Part shown: positions 44,406-53,661 of the stretch, piece after piece
How positions within the stretch are numbered: position 1 is the first letter of the stretch
How the letters are laid out: each line of letters begins with the position of its first letter
NCBI GenBank assembly: GCA_049366715.1
Contig: JBMNCQ010000048.1
Location: 124,001 to 188,000, forward strand
DNA: 64,000 nt
Direction: 5' to 3'
Source: JBMNCQ01 sp049366715
GTDB taxonomy: Bacteria; Bacillota; Peptococcia; Peptococcales; BICA1-8
Position numbers and translations under genes: made by a program
Notes under the pieces: model-generated
The model's database searches: none
What the model was told of the DNA's origin: nothing
What the model saw: only the letters and a program-made list of their open reading frames with translations

Positions 44406-45739
44406 TGGGTAAAACACAGATCGTCACGACAACGCCTATTGCCGGCGGCAAAGCGTGGCTGATGGTTGCTTTTGCTGCGGTGCTCACCGTCTATTATAGT
44501 TTGCCGCTGCTTTTTCTCTTATTGGTCCTTTATCTTTCTTACCTGCTGTGCGGCTATTGCTGGACCAGGATGAGCTGCCGCTCTAGTGCAGGCAGGTCTT
44601 CCCCCCTGCAGGAGGGGGTATTTACCGGTGAAACATTCAGCCGGGAATTTTATTTTATAAATCAGGGTCCTTTACCCTTAGTTCGCTGTGGAATGGATTT
44701 TTTGCTGCCGCAGCAATTTGAATATTCCAGCAGTGTCCCTGTGACGTCATTTCTAATATCAGGCCAGGAGGAAATAAACCCTGCTTTGACGGAGGTCTAT
44801 CCTTCCTGGCATTGCTGCACTCTTTTTCATGCCTGGATGCGGGAAAAAGATGAGGTTAAGTTGACCCTAAAGCTTAAAGGTCAATTAAGAGGAGTTTATT
44901 ATTTCCCTCCTGCCCACTATTATGTAGGCGATCCTTCAGGTCTATTCCGCGGTCTGAATCAACTGAGCCGGGAAGAATATTTATTTGTTTATCCCCGGAC
45001 GAAAAGTATGGAGGACATTTTAGATATCGTTACTTTTGAGGAAAACAGCCGGGAAAATAATTATGGTTTTGAAGACCGCTACCAGGTCCAGGGGGTAAGA
45101 GATTATCAGCTGAAAGATTCTCCGAAAAGCATTAACTGGTATGCTACGGCCCGGAGCGGAAGCCTGAAAACCAATATGTACCAGCGTACCAGTTCCCGGC
45201 ACTGTCTGGTCGTTTTTGACCTGAGTGTAGGCAGTCAGCCTTCTTATGGTTATGATTATACCCGGCTGGAGGATCATTTATTGGAAGAAGCGATCAGCCT
45301 GGCGGCGGGAATAGCCCTTTTTCATCTGGAACAGGGAGTTAAGACTGCTTTTTACACCAATGCACCTTTACTAAAATGGGAAAAGAGGGCTGATTCTTCA
45401 GGGGGCAGCGATGTTTATCTGAAAAAAACGCGGAGGATTACGACCCTGGATTTTGCCAAAGGAGAGGAACAAGGCCAAAACATTTTAAAACTATGTGCGG
45501 CAATGGATGAGACCAGCCGGGCCAATTCTGCGGAGCAGGAAAAATTATGGGAAGAGGTCCGAAAGGTTCCGGCCGGTACTTTTATCTACCTGCTGGGCTA
45601 TCATAATATTCCTGCGGGCTGGCGGAATTTACAAAATTATGATAGTAAGGATGCCGGCTCCCAGGCGGCAGGTTTTTATAGCCCGCAGCGGCTGCAAGGT
45701 CTTTCTTCGGCAAAAGTGCGCCTGCTTAATTTATCTTAG
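44405..45739 (+). CDS. DUF58 domain protein with N-terminal membrane anchor
   Basis: The 444-residue protein has two hydrophobic segments near residues 17-55, then an outer region. The DUF58 core is seen as VRDYQLKDSPKSINWYATARSGSLK (RxY...D..R.I.W), with a vWA-like part starting HCLVVFDLSVGSQ. DUF58 proteins pair with MoxR ATPases in envelope or stress functions that are poorly understood. It is coupled to moxR by overlap and followed after 12 bases by the third gene. Confidence 0.9.
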   Translation: MGKTQIVTTTPIAGGKAWLMVAFAAVLTVYYSLPLLFLLLVLYLSYLLCGYCWTRMSCRSSAGRSSPLQEGVFTGETFSREFYFINQGPLPLVRCGMDFLLPQQFEYSSSVPVTSFLISGQEEINPALTEVYPSWHCCTLFHAWMREKDEVKLTLKLKGQLRGVYYFPPAHYYVGDPSGLFRGLNQLSREEYLFVYPRTKSMEDILDIVTFEENSRENNYGFEDRYQVQGVRDYQLKDSPKSINWYATARSGSLKTNMYQRTSSRHCLVVFDLSVGSQPSYGYDYTRLEDHLLEEAISLAAGIALFHLEQGVKTAFYTNAPLLKWEKRADSSGGSDVYLKKTRRITTLDFAKGEEQGQNILKLCAAMDETSRANSAEQEKLWEEVRKVPAGTFIYLLGYHNIPAGWRNLQNYDSKDAGSQAAGFYSPQRLQGLSSAKVRLLNLS

Positions 45740-45751
45740 GAGGACGTTAAA

Positions 45752-47116
45752 ATGATCTGGTCCGCATTTTTGTTAAATATCTCCGTTTACAGCTGGTATT
45801 TAATATTTGCTTACAATTCTTCCCCGGCTTTCTCCGGTTTTGGACCGGGTTTATTCCTTTTGGTTTTAGTAGCAATTATTCCTGCCTCAGGAAGCTTTTT
45901 TCTTAACAGAAATATCCTAACTTCTCAGCCTACGGTTATGAAGATGATTTTTTATAATTTGTTCGCTTATTTGATTTATGCAGGAATAGTTGCTTTAGGG
46001 AGCGTTTGGTATTCGTTAGGAGCTTTTGCCGGGTTATCTGACTTAACGGCTTATCTGCAGGTTATGGCCTGGCAGCTGTTTTCCTGGGTGATCGGGGCAT
46101 ATTATTTATTAAAAAGCGTTTTGGGTAATCATGGCCCTAATAATATAAGAACGGTAGAAATAAGCTTTTTAATACTTATTCCGGCTGTCTATATTTTAAC
46201 GGTTATGAATTTTTCTGTTTCCCTGCTAATGATGATTATTTTCTGCTGGTTTCTTACCTTTACCCTGACTTTAGCCTTGGAAGGCAAAGATACCACCCGG
46301 GATTCGCTGGTCCGTTATGATTTAGTTTTTCTCCATGCTCTGACAGCTTCGGTGGGGACATTTTTTTTCATGAGCCTAGCTTTCGCCGGTGAAATGCGCC
46401 TTTTCCTGGTGGCAGCCTGGCAAAGAATTGTTGCCCTGGGTGGGGTTCTGGCTGCATTTTTGGACCGGCTGTTTTCTGAAGTACCGCAGAATAGTATAGA
46501 TGACTACCAGATGCCGCCTGTCGATCTGCCCCCGGCGAGGGAATTTGCAGCTCAGGGTATCCCCTGGTGGTTTATGATTCTCTTTAGTGCGCTGGCTTTC
46601 GTACTCTTTGTAATGTTAGTACGGGAATTGGTCAGGTTTTTGAAACTGCGCCTGGTTTCTCACCGGGATATCCCCCGCCGGGAATATTCCCTGCTTAGTT
46701 CGCTGCGTCAAATGGGAAGATATTTTTCTGCTATCCTGAAGCAGTTGCCCAAGGAAATCCTTAAATGGCTGGTATTTGTTAAAGTTATGCTGGGAGGCCT
46801 TTATAGAAAAATCAAACTAAGGTTTAGGAAGTGGCTGCCGGCTAAAACCCCGTACCATAAAGTTTTTCGTTCATACGAAACTTTTTTAAGCTGGGGAAAA
46901 AAAGCAGGCTTTTCCAGAAATATAAGTGAAACTCCCCTGGGTTATGCCCGGCGCTTAGAAGAATCTGCTAAAATACAGCCTTTTCCGGCTGCGGAAATAA
47001 CCCGGCTCACAGCTATTTTTTTAGAAGCTCAATACAGTAACCGGCCAATCAGCCGGCAACAAGGTGAAACAAGCCGGATTCTCTTAAGTAAAATACTTGC
47101 CCATAAGATTAAATAA
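45752..47116 (+). CDS. Membrane protein with C-terminal DUF4129 domain (transglutaminase core absent)
   Basis: The 454-residue protein has about seven N-terminal membrane helices. A short outer loop (about residues 240-270), one more helix (WWFMILFSALAFVLFVMLV) and a cytoplasmic tail follow. The tail carries the DUF4129 pattern (FLSWGKKAGFSRNISETPLGYARRLEE). Related third genes in MoxR-DUF58 operons usually carry a transglutaminase-like domain before this tail. Here I see no such domain, as there is no room for it. AGGAGG precedes the ATG at 45752. Confidence 0.85.
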   Translation: MIWSAFLLNISVYSWYLIFAYNSSPAFSGFGPGLFLLVLVAIIPASGSFFLNRNILTSQPTVMKMIFYNLFAYLIYAGIVALGSVWYSLGAFAGLSDLTAYLQVMAWQLFSWVIGAYYLLKSVLGNHGPNNIRTVEISFLILIPAVYILTVMNFSVSLLMMIIFCWFLTFTLTLALEGKDTTRDSLVRYDLVFLHALTASVGTFFFMSLAFAGEMRLFLVAAWQRIVALGGVLAAFLDRLFSEVPQNSIDDYQMPPVDLPPAREFAAQGIPWWFMILFSALAFVLFVMLVRELVRFLKLRLVSHRDIPRREYSLLSSLRQMGRYFSAILKQLPKEILKWLVFVKVMLGGLYRKIKLRFRKWLPAKTPYHKVFRSYETFLSWGKKAGFSRNISETPLGYARRLEESAKIQPFPAAEITRLTAIFLEAQYSNRPISRQQGETSRILLSKILAHKIK

Positions 47117-47323
47117 AAGGGTGACAGCTTTTATGGTCACCGGAGAGGATTGTTTATAAAGGAGAGGAAAGGATAGATTTCCTTAGGGTTTCACTTCCGT
47201 AAATAAGTTTCCTAAAGCTTTCTTAATCATTAAAATGCTTTAAGGCCCTCTTTTTTGTGAATAGCTGATTAAAATTATTCATATAGCCAATACTATTAAA
47301 AAAATTATTTATGGAGCAGCTGT

Positions 47324-47731
47324 ATGAATATTAGCCGTTTTAGCCAGGTTTCCATCTCTAAAGAACTGGTATTTCATTTTATTAAATTTTCCTTAGCGAA
47401 AAAATATCCGATTAAAGCTAATGATATTTCCGTTAGTCAGGTTGCGGAATGGCTCGCTGCTGTCCAAGAAGCAGAAATTCTTCATAAATTTACTGAGGAA
47501 ACATTCTTAAACACCCTTTCTCTGATTATCGAGAACAGTAATAATCCTATCGGTCTGCAGATAAGAATCCGGAGAAATGAGCGTCAGATTGGGCGGCTCT
47601 ATTGGTTGATCAATAAAAGAAAACAGGCCGACGGTTTAAAAAAAGACCCCCCCCAATTATATGATAAGCAATTGAATCAACAAAAATATGTCGATTCTCC
47701 TGAAGGGAAAAATATTGACAAATATATTTAA
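47324..47731 (+). CDS. Protein of unknown function
   Basis: I do not recognise this 135-residue protein. The first 95 residues look alpha-helical and soluble (VSQVAEWLAAVQEAEILHKF and following). The C-terminal 35 are polar and Lys/Gln-rich, probably disordered. No strong Shine-Dalgarno lies before the ATG at 47324 (GGAGCAGCTGT at 10 bases). It has its own terminator. Confidence 0.6.
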   Translation: MNISRFSQVSISKELVFHFIKFSLAKKYPIKANDISVSQVAEWLAAVQEAEILHKFTEETFLNTLSLIIENSNNPIGLQIRIRRNERQIGRLYWLINKRKQADGLKKDPPQLYDKQLNQQKYVDSPEGKNIDKYI

Positions 47732-47746
47732 AGAATTTGCCGGCGA

Positions 47747-47775
47747 GGCTCCTGGGATTATCCCCGGAGCTTTTT
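47747..47775 (+). terminator. Terminator after the 135-residue gene
   Basis: GGCTCCTGGG and CCCCGGAGC form a hairpin followed by five Ts, 15 bases past the stop. Confidence 0.8.
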
Positions 47776-48076
47776 CGTGCCCGGAGGCTCGGGATTACGG
47801 TACAGGGAATAAAGAGTGATAATCGTATTAATATTTTATTTCTGTTTAGAAAATATAATAAAATGGTAAAAAAGATTAATCATCTGATTTTGGGGTGCCG
47901 CGGTGCTGTTAAAACAAGGTAAGTATCCGGGATATGGGGAACTTAATTATTCGGAGAGCGTCTAATATATGTAAATCCCGGAAAATGGCAGGAACGTGTC
48001 TGTGGAGCGGGCTATTTTAGCTTGAGAATTTTTTCTTTCGGTATATAGAATATAATGAAGAGAAACGGGGTGTAAA
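47776..48076. other. Intergenic region without a convincing gene
   Basis: About 300 bases before the DUF4153 gene. A plus-strand frame at 47737-47922 lacks a ribosome-binding site and looks spurious. No repeat or structured RNA stands out. Confidence 0.5.
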
Positions 48077-49810
48077 TTGCTGAATAAATTAGGGAAGATT
48101 ATTAATCATGTGTCATTAAAGCTTTTAACGAGTCTCAGAAGATTTCCGGAGGCTTTGGTCTTAGCTTTCGCCATAGTGATAATATTCATTTATATGAATC
48201 ATATCCGGCAGGGAAACGATGTTTTAACTCATGTGGCTTTAGTCCTGGCTCTGGGTATTCCTTTAAGCCTCTGTATAAGAATGTTTTGGGAAAAAATTGC
48301 GTTTAATAAGGTAACAGCCGGTTTTATTTATGGGTTTGCAGTATTAGCATTAACCGCCTATTATAAATTTCTGCTTCCCGATTTGGAGATGGTTTCCGTA
48401 ACAAGGTATATCGGTTTAAGCCTGGCCTTGTATTTACTTTTTATGGGTATCCCTTATTTGGAGCGGAGAGATGGTTTTGAGCTCTATGTGATCAAATTAT
48501 TCACAGGATTTTTTGTTACTTACTTTTATTCTTTGATCCTCTTTTTAGGATTAGCGGCCATTCTCTTTACGATTAATACCTTGTTCTCTGTCGGTATCTC
48601 CGGGAAGGTGTATTTCGATTTATGGTTAATCGTAGCGGGGATTTTCGCCCCTGCTTATTTTTTAGCGGGCCTGCCGGCTTATGGAGCTGTCTATAAATGT
48701 GAAGACTATCCTAAGTTTCTCCGGGTTTTATTTTTATACATTGTAATGCCCTTATTGGCTGTTTATACGGCAATTCTTTATGTTTATTTTATTAAGATTA
48801 TTGTAACGGGTTTCTGGCCGGCCGGAATCGTTTCGCATCTGGTCCTGTGGTATTCCATAATCAGCACCGTTGTTATATTTTTTGTGTATTTATTAAAAGA
48901 GAAGAATCTCTGGGCCCAAACCTTTATCACCTTTTTGCCGAAGCTTATTCTGCCCCTGCTCTTAATGATGTTTGTGGCGATGGGTATCCGGATCAATGCC
49001 TACGGAGTTACGGAAAAAAGATATTTGGTTATGGCAGGGGGATTTTGGAGCAGCGGCTGCATGTTATATTTTGCTTTAAAAAATACTACGCAGAACATTA
49101 AAATCGTGCTGTCGGCTGCTATTATTGCCGCTTTGGCAGTTTCCGGGCCCTGGAGCGCTTACGGGGTCTCTAAATACAGCCAGAATAATCAGTTGGAAAA
49201 AATTCTCACCGGCAACAAGATGCTTGTTAACGGTAAGATCACACCTTCCCGGGAAATTTCTGCCGCCGATAAGAAGAGCATTAGCTCGATAATCAATTAT
49301 TTTAACAGATATCATGAGCTGAAAGACCTTAAACTTCTTCCCGCTGATTTTTCTTTAGAAGGTATGCAGGACGTTTTTGGTTTTACCCTGGTTCCGGAAG
49401 GACCAGGTAGATTTTTTAGTCATTATCTCCGGGAACAACAAGAATTAATAGATATCCGGGGTTTTGATTATTTTTTAAATTACTCTGCATTATTAAAAGA
49501 TGAGCCGGTGATGATCCGGGATTCGTGGAATATCTCTTATCTTCATGATTCTAATACTTTGATCATAAAAAAAGCGGGGCAGGTCGTTTATGAAAGGAAT
49601 TTGGCAGAAGTAGCCCTGGATATTCATAATGCAAATAGAGGTAACAATGCTTTGGAAGATAGTAAGATGACCTTTGCGGATAAGAATGCACATGTGCGGA
49701 TAATGATCCGTTTCCGGAATATCAATGGAACGGAAGACAGCGGAGGGGGCGCGCCCCGGATTGACTGGCTTGATTTTTCCGTGTTGTTAAAATTAGCGGA
49801 GCAGCTTTAG
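48077..49810 (+). CDS. DUF4153 polytopic membrane protein
   Basis: The 577-residue protein has about ten to eleven hydrophobic helices over residues 25-370. A large C-terminal outer or cytoplasmic domain of about 200 residues follows (starting SKYSQNNQLEKILTG). The helix pattern and LFTGFFVTYFYSLILFLGLAAILFTINTLF match DUF4153, whose function is unknown. Start is a TTG at 48077 with GGGGTG about 7 bases upstream. Confidence 0.83.
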   Translation: MLNKLGKIINHVSLKLLTSLRRFPEALVLAFAIVIIFIYMNHIRQGNDVLTHVALVLALGIPLSLCIRMFWEKIAFNKVTAGFIYGFAVLALTAYYKFLLPDLEMVSVTRYIGLSLALYLLFMGIPYLERRDGFELYVIKLFTGFFVTYFYSLILFLGLAAILFTINTLFSVGISGKVYFDLWLIVAGIFAPAYFLAGLPAYGAVYKCEDYPKFLRVLFLYIVMPLLAVYTAILYVYFIKIIVTGFWPAGIVSHLVLWYSIISTVVIFFVYLLKEKNLWAQTFITFLPKLILPLLLMMFVAMGIRINAYGVTEKRYLVMAGGFWSSGCMLYFALKNTTQNIKIVLSAAIIAALAVSGPWSAYGVSKYSQNNQLEKILTGNKMLVNGKITPSREISAADKKSISSIINYFNRYHELKDLKLLPADFSLEGMQDVFGFTLVPEGPGRFFSHYLREQQELIDIRGFDYFLNYSALLKDEPVMIRDSWNISYLHDSNTLIIKKAGQVVYERNLAEVALDIHNANRGNNALEDSKMTFADKNAHVRIMIRFRNINGTEDSGGGAPRIDWLDFSVLLKLAEQL

Positions 49811-49922
49811 AGAACGGCGGTATTAAGAAAAACCGGCCGGCGAAAGGTCTAATTTTGCCTTGCACACATGATAAAGAGATTCTCCGGAAACTTTTCTGAA
49901 TTAAAATGAGTTTGTCCGCTCT

Positions 49923-49950
49923 GACGCCGTTTTTCGGCGGCGTCGGTTTT
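49923..49950 (+). terminator. First hairpin terminator after the DUF4153 gene
   Basis: GACGCCG pairs with the CGGCGTC part of a GC-rich 3' arm and is followed by four Ts. Confidence 0.7.
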
Positions 49951-49970
49951 GCTTTCAAGGGAATATTTTG

Positions 49971-50002
49971 ATCCGCGCCGGTGGGGCCGGCGCGGATTTT
50001 CT
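49971..50002. terminator. Second strong hairpin between convergent genes
   Basis: ATCCGCGCCGG and CCGGCGCGGAT form an 11-base-pair stem with a five-base loop. It is followed by TTTTCTT on the plus strand. It lies just beyond the histidine-kinase stop, so it may act in both directions. Confidence 0.75.
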
Positions 50003-51360
50003 TAGCCGGGTAACTTCACGGTAAATTTTGTTCCTTTTCCAACCTGGCTTGCTGCTTCGATTTTTCCTCCGTGGGCTTCCACATAGCCTTTCGTGATGGC
50101 TAACCCTAAACCTGTTCCGCCTGTTGTTCTGTTACGGGATTTATCGGCCCGGTAAAATCTCTGGAAAATGTAAGGTAAATCTTCATTTTTTATTCCGGGT
50201 CCTGTATCTGAAACGGTAATTACCGTGGTATTTTCTTCCGGAAACATTTTGAGGGTGACCTGTCCCCCCTCATTCGTATACCTGAAGGCGTTGCTTAAGA
50301 GATTAAGGATGATTTGCTTCAATCTGTGAGGGTCTGCCTTAATATATGCAAGCTTTTCGCTGACAGCGATGTTTAATTTAATCTTCCGGGCTTCTGCCTC
50401 GGCTTCTAATAGTAATTTTAGGTCATCTGTGATTTCCCGGGGTTTAACCTGCCGGATCTCCAATCCCACCTGCCCGGCTTCAATCCTCCCTAAATCCTGC
50501 AGCTCTTTTACTAAGCCCTGTAATCTGATGACTTCATCATATAATGACGAGACTTGGAGAGGGGGGAGACTTTTACCTTCTTCTAAGGCTGATTCTAAAC
50601 CACTGCCGAGAATTGTTAAAGGTGTTCTTAGTTCATGACTGATATCGGCAAAAAGCTGTTTTTTGATTTGCTGAGATTTATCCAGTTCCCCTGCCATAGT
50701 ATTAAAGGCTTGCGCCATGGTTCCTAATTCATCCTGGGAAGTAAATGAAATATGGCCGGAAAAATCTCCTTTCGCAACTTTTTTAGCAGCCAGGGCCAAA
50801 GCTTCTATCGGCTTGGTTATTTTCCGGGACCATACGATACCGATGATGCTGGCGATGATGCTGGTTATTATTGTGCCGGTGATTACGGCGTAAAGTACGG
50901 AAGAAATAAACCTCTGCTCCAGCTCCGTAGCTGCGGGAATAAAAAGCTCACCGGGAAAAAGATAGCCAACCACCGTATTATCTGCCTTGATCGGCCGGCC
51001 CTGATCTAATAAATTTTCATGGATAAAATTTCCTATTTCTTCACGAGCGGGATGCTGAATTATTTGCCCCCGGGCATCTGTTAAAACTACTCCCTGTCCC
51101 CCCATACCCGGCCCGCGGCCCATCATCATGCCGGCTCTTCCCCTATGGTCCGGACTGTCTGTTAATCCTCCCCAGCCGTTATTTTGCGCATAATACTCTG
51201 TATAAAACCTGGCCCATTGCTCTAATTGGCCTTCTCTAACTTTAAAGATATATTGGGCAAAAAAACTTTTGGTAGCTTCCAGGGAAAAAGCGCTGATAAT
51301 GATTCCTGCGGCAAGAACGGTAGTGATTAAGACTAAACTGAGTTTACTGGAAAACCTCAT
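50002..51360 (-). CDS. Membrane sensor histidine kinase
   Basis: The 452-residue kinase has a first membrane helix (residues 7-27) and an outer domain of about 125 residues with a Met/Gly-rich stretch (GMMMGRGPGMGGQG near 77-90). A second helix, HAMP (RKITKPIEAL), HisKA with His242 (FADISHELRTPL) and HATPase boxes follow. The HATPase boxes include DTGPGIKNEDLPYIFQRFYR and GTGLGLAITKGYVEAHGG. It overlaps its response-regulator gene by four bases. The signal is unknown; metal or envelope stress is possible from the Met-rich loop. Confidence 0.93.
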   Translation of the reverse strand: MRFSSKLSLVLITTVLAAGIIISAFSLEATKSFFAQYIFKVREGQLEQWARFYTEYYAQNNGWGGLTDSPDHRGRAGMMMGRGPGMGGQGVVLTDARGQIIQHPAREEIGNFIHENLLDQGRPIKADNTVVGYLFPGELFIPAATELEQRFISSVLYAVITGTIITSIIASIIGIVWSRKITKPIEALALAAKKVAKGDFSGHISFTSQDELGTMAQAFNTMAGELDKSQQIKKQLFADISHELRTPLTILGSGLESALEEGKSLPPLQVSSLYDEVIRLQGLVKELQDLGRIEAGQVGLEIRQVKPREITDDLKLLLEAEAEARKIKLNIAVSEKLAYIKADPHRLKQIILNLLSNAFRYTNEGGQVTLKMFPEENTTVITVSDTGPGIKNEDLPYIFQRFYRADKSRNRTTGGTGLGLAITKGYVEAHGGKIEAASQVGKGTKFTVKLPG

Positions 51361-52052
51361 GTGATTCCTCCAATTTTATAGCCGAAACCGTATACAGTCA
51401 AAATATATACCGGTTTGGCCGGATCGGACTCTATCTTTTTTCTCAAATTGCTGATATGGGTATCGATAGCCCTTTCGTAGCCGGCATAGCTTTCGCCCAG
51501 AGTTGCGTTTAATAATTGCAGTCTGCTGAAGGGTCTGCCCGGACTTTTGACTAAAGTCACGAGAATAGTATATTCCGAAGGAGTTAAATCAATATGTGTA
51601 CCCTGCACAGATACTTCCCGTTTCGTAAAATTTACTTGTAAATCCCTTATGGTGAAAATATCATCTTCTTCTACGGGGCTTACTGAATTCCGGGTTCTTC
51701 TTAAGACTGCTCTGATCCTTGCTTCTACTTCTCTTAAGCTGAAAGGTTTTGTTATATAGTCGTCTGCTCCTAGCTCCAGTCCGATGAGTTTGTCCACTTC
51801 ATCACCTTTAGCTGTGAGCATGATAACGGGTATTTGCGATATCCTGCGTATTTCTCTACAGGTGTCGAAGCCGTTTAGTTCAGGAAGCATGATATCTAAA
51901 AGTATTAAGTCGGGTTTTTCTTTAGAAAAAATTTCTAATGCCTTGCGGCCGTCAGGGGCAGCAATTACCGGGTAGCCCTGGGACAGCAGAAAATTTACGA
52001 TATTTTCCCGGATGTGGTTTTCATCTTCAACAACTAAAATTTTGGGCATCAT
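51357..52052 (-). CDS. OmpR-family response regulator
   Basis: The 231-residue protein has a receiver domain with acidic pocket VVEDEN, phosphoacceptor Asp53 (LLDIMLPELNG) and the Lys of YITKPFSLRE. The winged-helix DNA-binding part ends ERAIDTHISNLRKKIESDP. I chose the first of two adjacent ATGs at 52052, which has AAGGTGG nine bases upstream. The longer frame to 52094 includes the inverted repeat and is unlikely. It forms a two-component pair with the downstream kinase. Confidence 0.94.
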   Translation of the reverse strand: MMPKILVVEDENHIRENIVNFLLSQGYPVIAAPDGRKALEIFSKEKPDLILLDIMLPELNGFDTCREIRRISQIPVIMLTAKGDEVDKLIGLELGADDYITKPFSLREVEARIRAVLRRTRNSVSPVEEDDIFTIRDLQVNFTKREVSVQGTHIDLTPSEYTILVTLVKSPGRPFSRLQLLNATLGESYAGYERAIDTHISNLRKKIESDPAKPVYILTVYGFGYKIGGIT

Positions 52053-52077
52053 TAATATTAACCACCTTATCGGTTTG

Positions 52078-52119
52078 AATTTAGTAACCCTCATTTGAGC
52101 AAATGAGGGTTACTAAATT
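52078..52119. repeat. Perfect 19-bp inverted repeat upstream of the response regulator gene
   Basis: AATTTAGTAACCCTCATTT at 52078-52096 is exactly reverse-complemented at 52101-52119, leaving a four-base GAGC loop. No run of Ts follows on either strand. It lies between the small secreted protein gene and the regulator and could be a weak terminator, a processing site or an operator. Confidence 0.85.
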
Positions 52120-52133
52120 ATACCATATTTAAC

Positions 52134-52628
52134 TTAAAAACTTCTGTTAAAACCTCTGCCGTGTCCCCGGCCGATACCTCCCCAGCCTCTTCCCCGGGGA
52201 GAATTATCATCATACCGGTAATCGACCAGATCTGCTATCCTTGCGGTTAGATTTTCCTGTCTCCATTCGGCCTGTTCCGGAGTTAAATAACCTTCCTCCA
52301 CAGCTTCAGCTAATCTGGTTTGGTGGTTTTGGATCAGTTTAGCAATAAAATCGGACCTTTGAATTTTGTTTACCTCGGCAATTTCAGCATAACTTTGTCC
52401 GGCTCGGAAACTTTCTACAACATCATTTACATTTAAACCTAAAACATCGGCAACCTGGGAAGCAAAACCGTAGCCTCCCGTTACTCCCGGACCAGTGCCT
52501 CCGCAGTTATAACCATAGCCGGGCTGCCGGGGGACAGGAGCAGGTTGTTCGGCACCCAGCAGTATGCCGGGACCGGCTATTAAGCAAAGAAGTAAAATCA
52601 AAGCTGTACCTGTTACTATTTTTTTCAT
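52134..52628 (-). CDS. Small secreted protein with DUF2680-like region
   Basis: The protein of about 164 residues has a signal peptide (KKIVTGTALILLLCLIAGPGILLGAEQ). A Gly/Pro-rich linker follows, then a helical region (ASQVADVLGLNVNDVVESFRAGQSYAEIAE, EGYLTPEQAEWRQENLTARI) that matches DUF2680-type secreted proteins. The tail is Gly/Arg/His-rich (RGRGWGGIGRGHGRGFNRSF). ATG 52628 follows GGAGG at 7 bases. Placed upstream of a two-component system, it may be regulated by it or feed its sensor. Confidence 0.8.
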   Translation of the reverse strand: MKKIVTGTALILLLCLIAGPGILLGAEQPAPVPRQPGYGYNCGGTGPGVTGGYGFASQVADVLGLNVNDVVESFRAGQSYAEIAEVNKIQRSDFIAKLIQNHQTRLAEAVEEGYLTPEQAEWRQENLTARIADLVDYRYDDNSPRGRGWGGIGRGHGRGFNRSF

Positions 52629-52858
52629 TTTCAAGACCTCCTATAATTGGTTTACACTTTTAATATAAATAAATTTCTTCAATGATAGGTCCGGAAAATG
52701 TCAAGATAATGTTAAGATTCTCTCCTTTAAAGAGTCTCTGGTTAACTTTATCCAAAATTAACCAGAGGGCCTGTCCAAAATCGGACAAATAAATTATAAT
52801 TAAATTGCAAAAATTATTAAAACAGGCGGCAATACATAATAACGAAGGGGGTAAGGTA

Positions 52859-53614
52859 ATGAAAATAGCCGAGGGCGTGGCAATGCTTGAACTATCGGCA
52901 CCTGTTCCGGGCAGTTCCCGGACGGTTAATCCGACGTTAATATGGGATGAAGATATGGCAATCCTGGTGGATACGGGATATCCCGGTCAGGCAGATATGA
53001 TCCGGAAGGAAATAGCCAAGGCAGAGGTACCTTTGGCTCAAGTTGCCGAGGTGATTATAACCCATCATGATATGGATCATATCGGAAGTCTTTCCGCTCT
53101 CAGCCGGGAGATTCCGCAAAAAGTGCAGGTACTGGCCCATGAAGGGGAAAAGCCCTTTGTGCAGGGGGAGAAGACTGCTATTAAGCTGGCTCAGTTAGAA
53201 GAGCGTTTAGATTCCCTTTCCGCAGAGATGGAGGAAAGGTATAAAATTCTTAAAAATGCATATAAGAATCTTACGGTTGCTGTAGATAAATGTCTTGCAG
53301 ATGGCGAAGGATTGCCATATTGCGGGGGAATCAAGGTTATCCATACACCGGGACATACTCCGGGTCATATTTGTCTATACCTAGAGGAGCAGAAGATCCT
53401 GATTGCCGGAGATGCACTTAATGTCGCGGATGGTCGACTTGTCGGGCCTAATCCGGAATATACCTTTGATCTGGACTTGGCTGTGAAGTCGCTGCAAAAG
53501 CTGCTTAATTACGATATTCAAAAAGTGATTTGTTATCATGGAGGACTGTATGAAGATAATCCTAACCGGCGTATTGCCGCATTGGCTAAAGGAAATCTTA
53601 ATGATCAAGAATAA
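52859..53614 (+). CDS. Metallo-beta-lactamase fold hydrolase
   Basis: The protein of about 251 residues has the MBL motif THHDMDHIG (residues 68-76), in which the usual second His is replaced by Asp (HHDxDH). It also has the later His in HTPGHTPGHICLY, a metal-site Asp in AGDALNV and the final His in CYHGGLY. Many relatives are quorum-quenching lactonase-like, glyoxalase II-like or RNA-processing enzymes, so the substrate is unknown. The ATG at 52859 lies behind GGGGGTAAGG. The permease gene follows 48 bases later. Confidence 0.88.
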   Translation: MKIAEGVAMLELSAPVPGSSRTVNPTLIWDEDMAILVDTGYPGQADMIRKEIAKAEVPLAQVAEVIITHHDMDHIGSLSALSREIPQKVQVLAHEGEKPFVQGEKTAIKLAQLEERLDSLSAEMEERYKILKNAYKNLTVAVDKCLADGEGLPYCGGIKVIHTPGHTPGHICLYLEEQKILIAGDALNVADGRLVGPNPEYTFDLDLAVKSLQKLLNYDIQKVICYHGGLYEDNPNRRIAALAKGNLNDQE

Positions 53615-53661
53615 GCCGTAATGTCTGAAAAAAACAGCAGAACTTAAGATAAAGGAGTACT

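Noticed and set aside
47737..47922. Plus-strand frame of 61 codons
   Set aside because: It begins at a terminator hairpin and has no ribosome-binding site.
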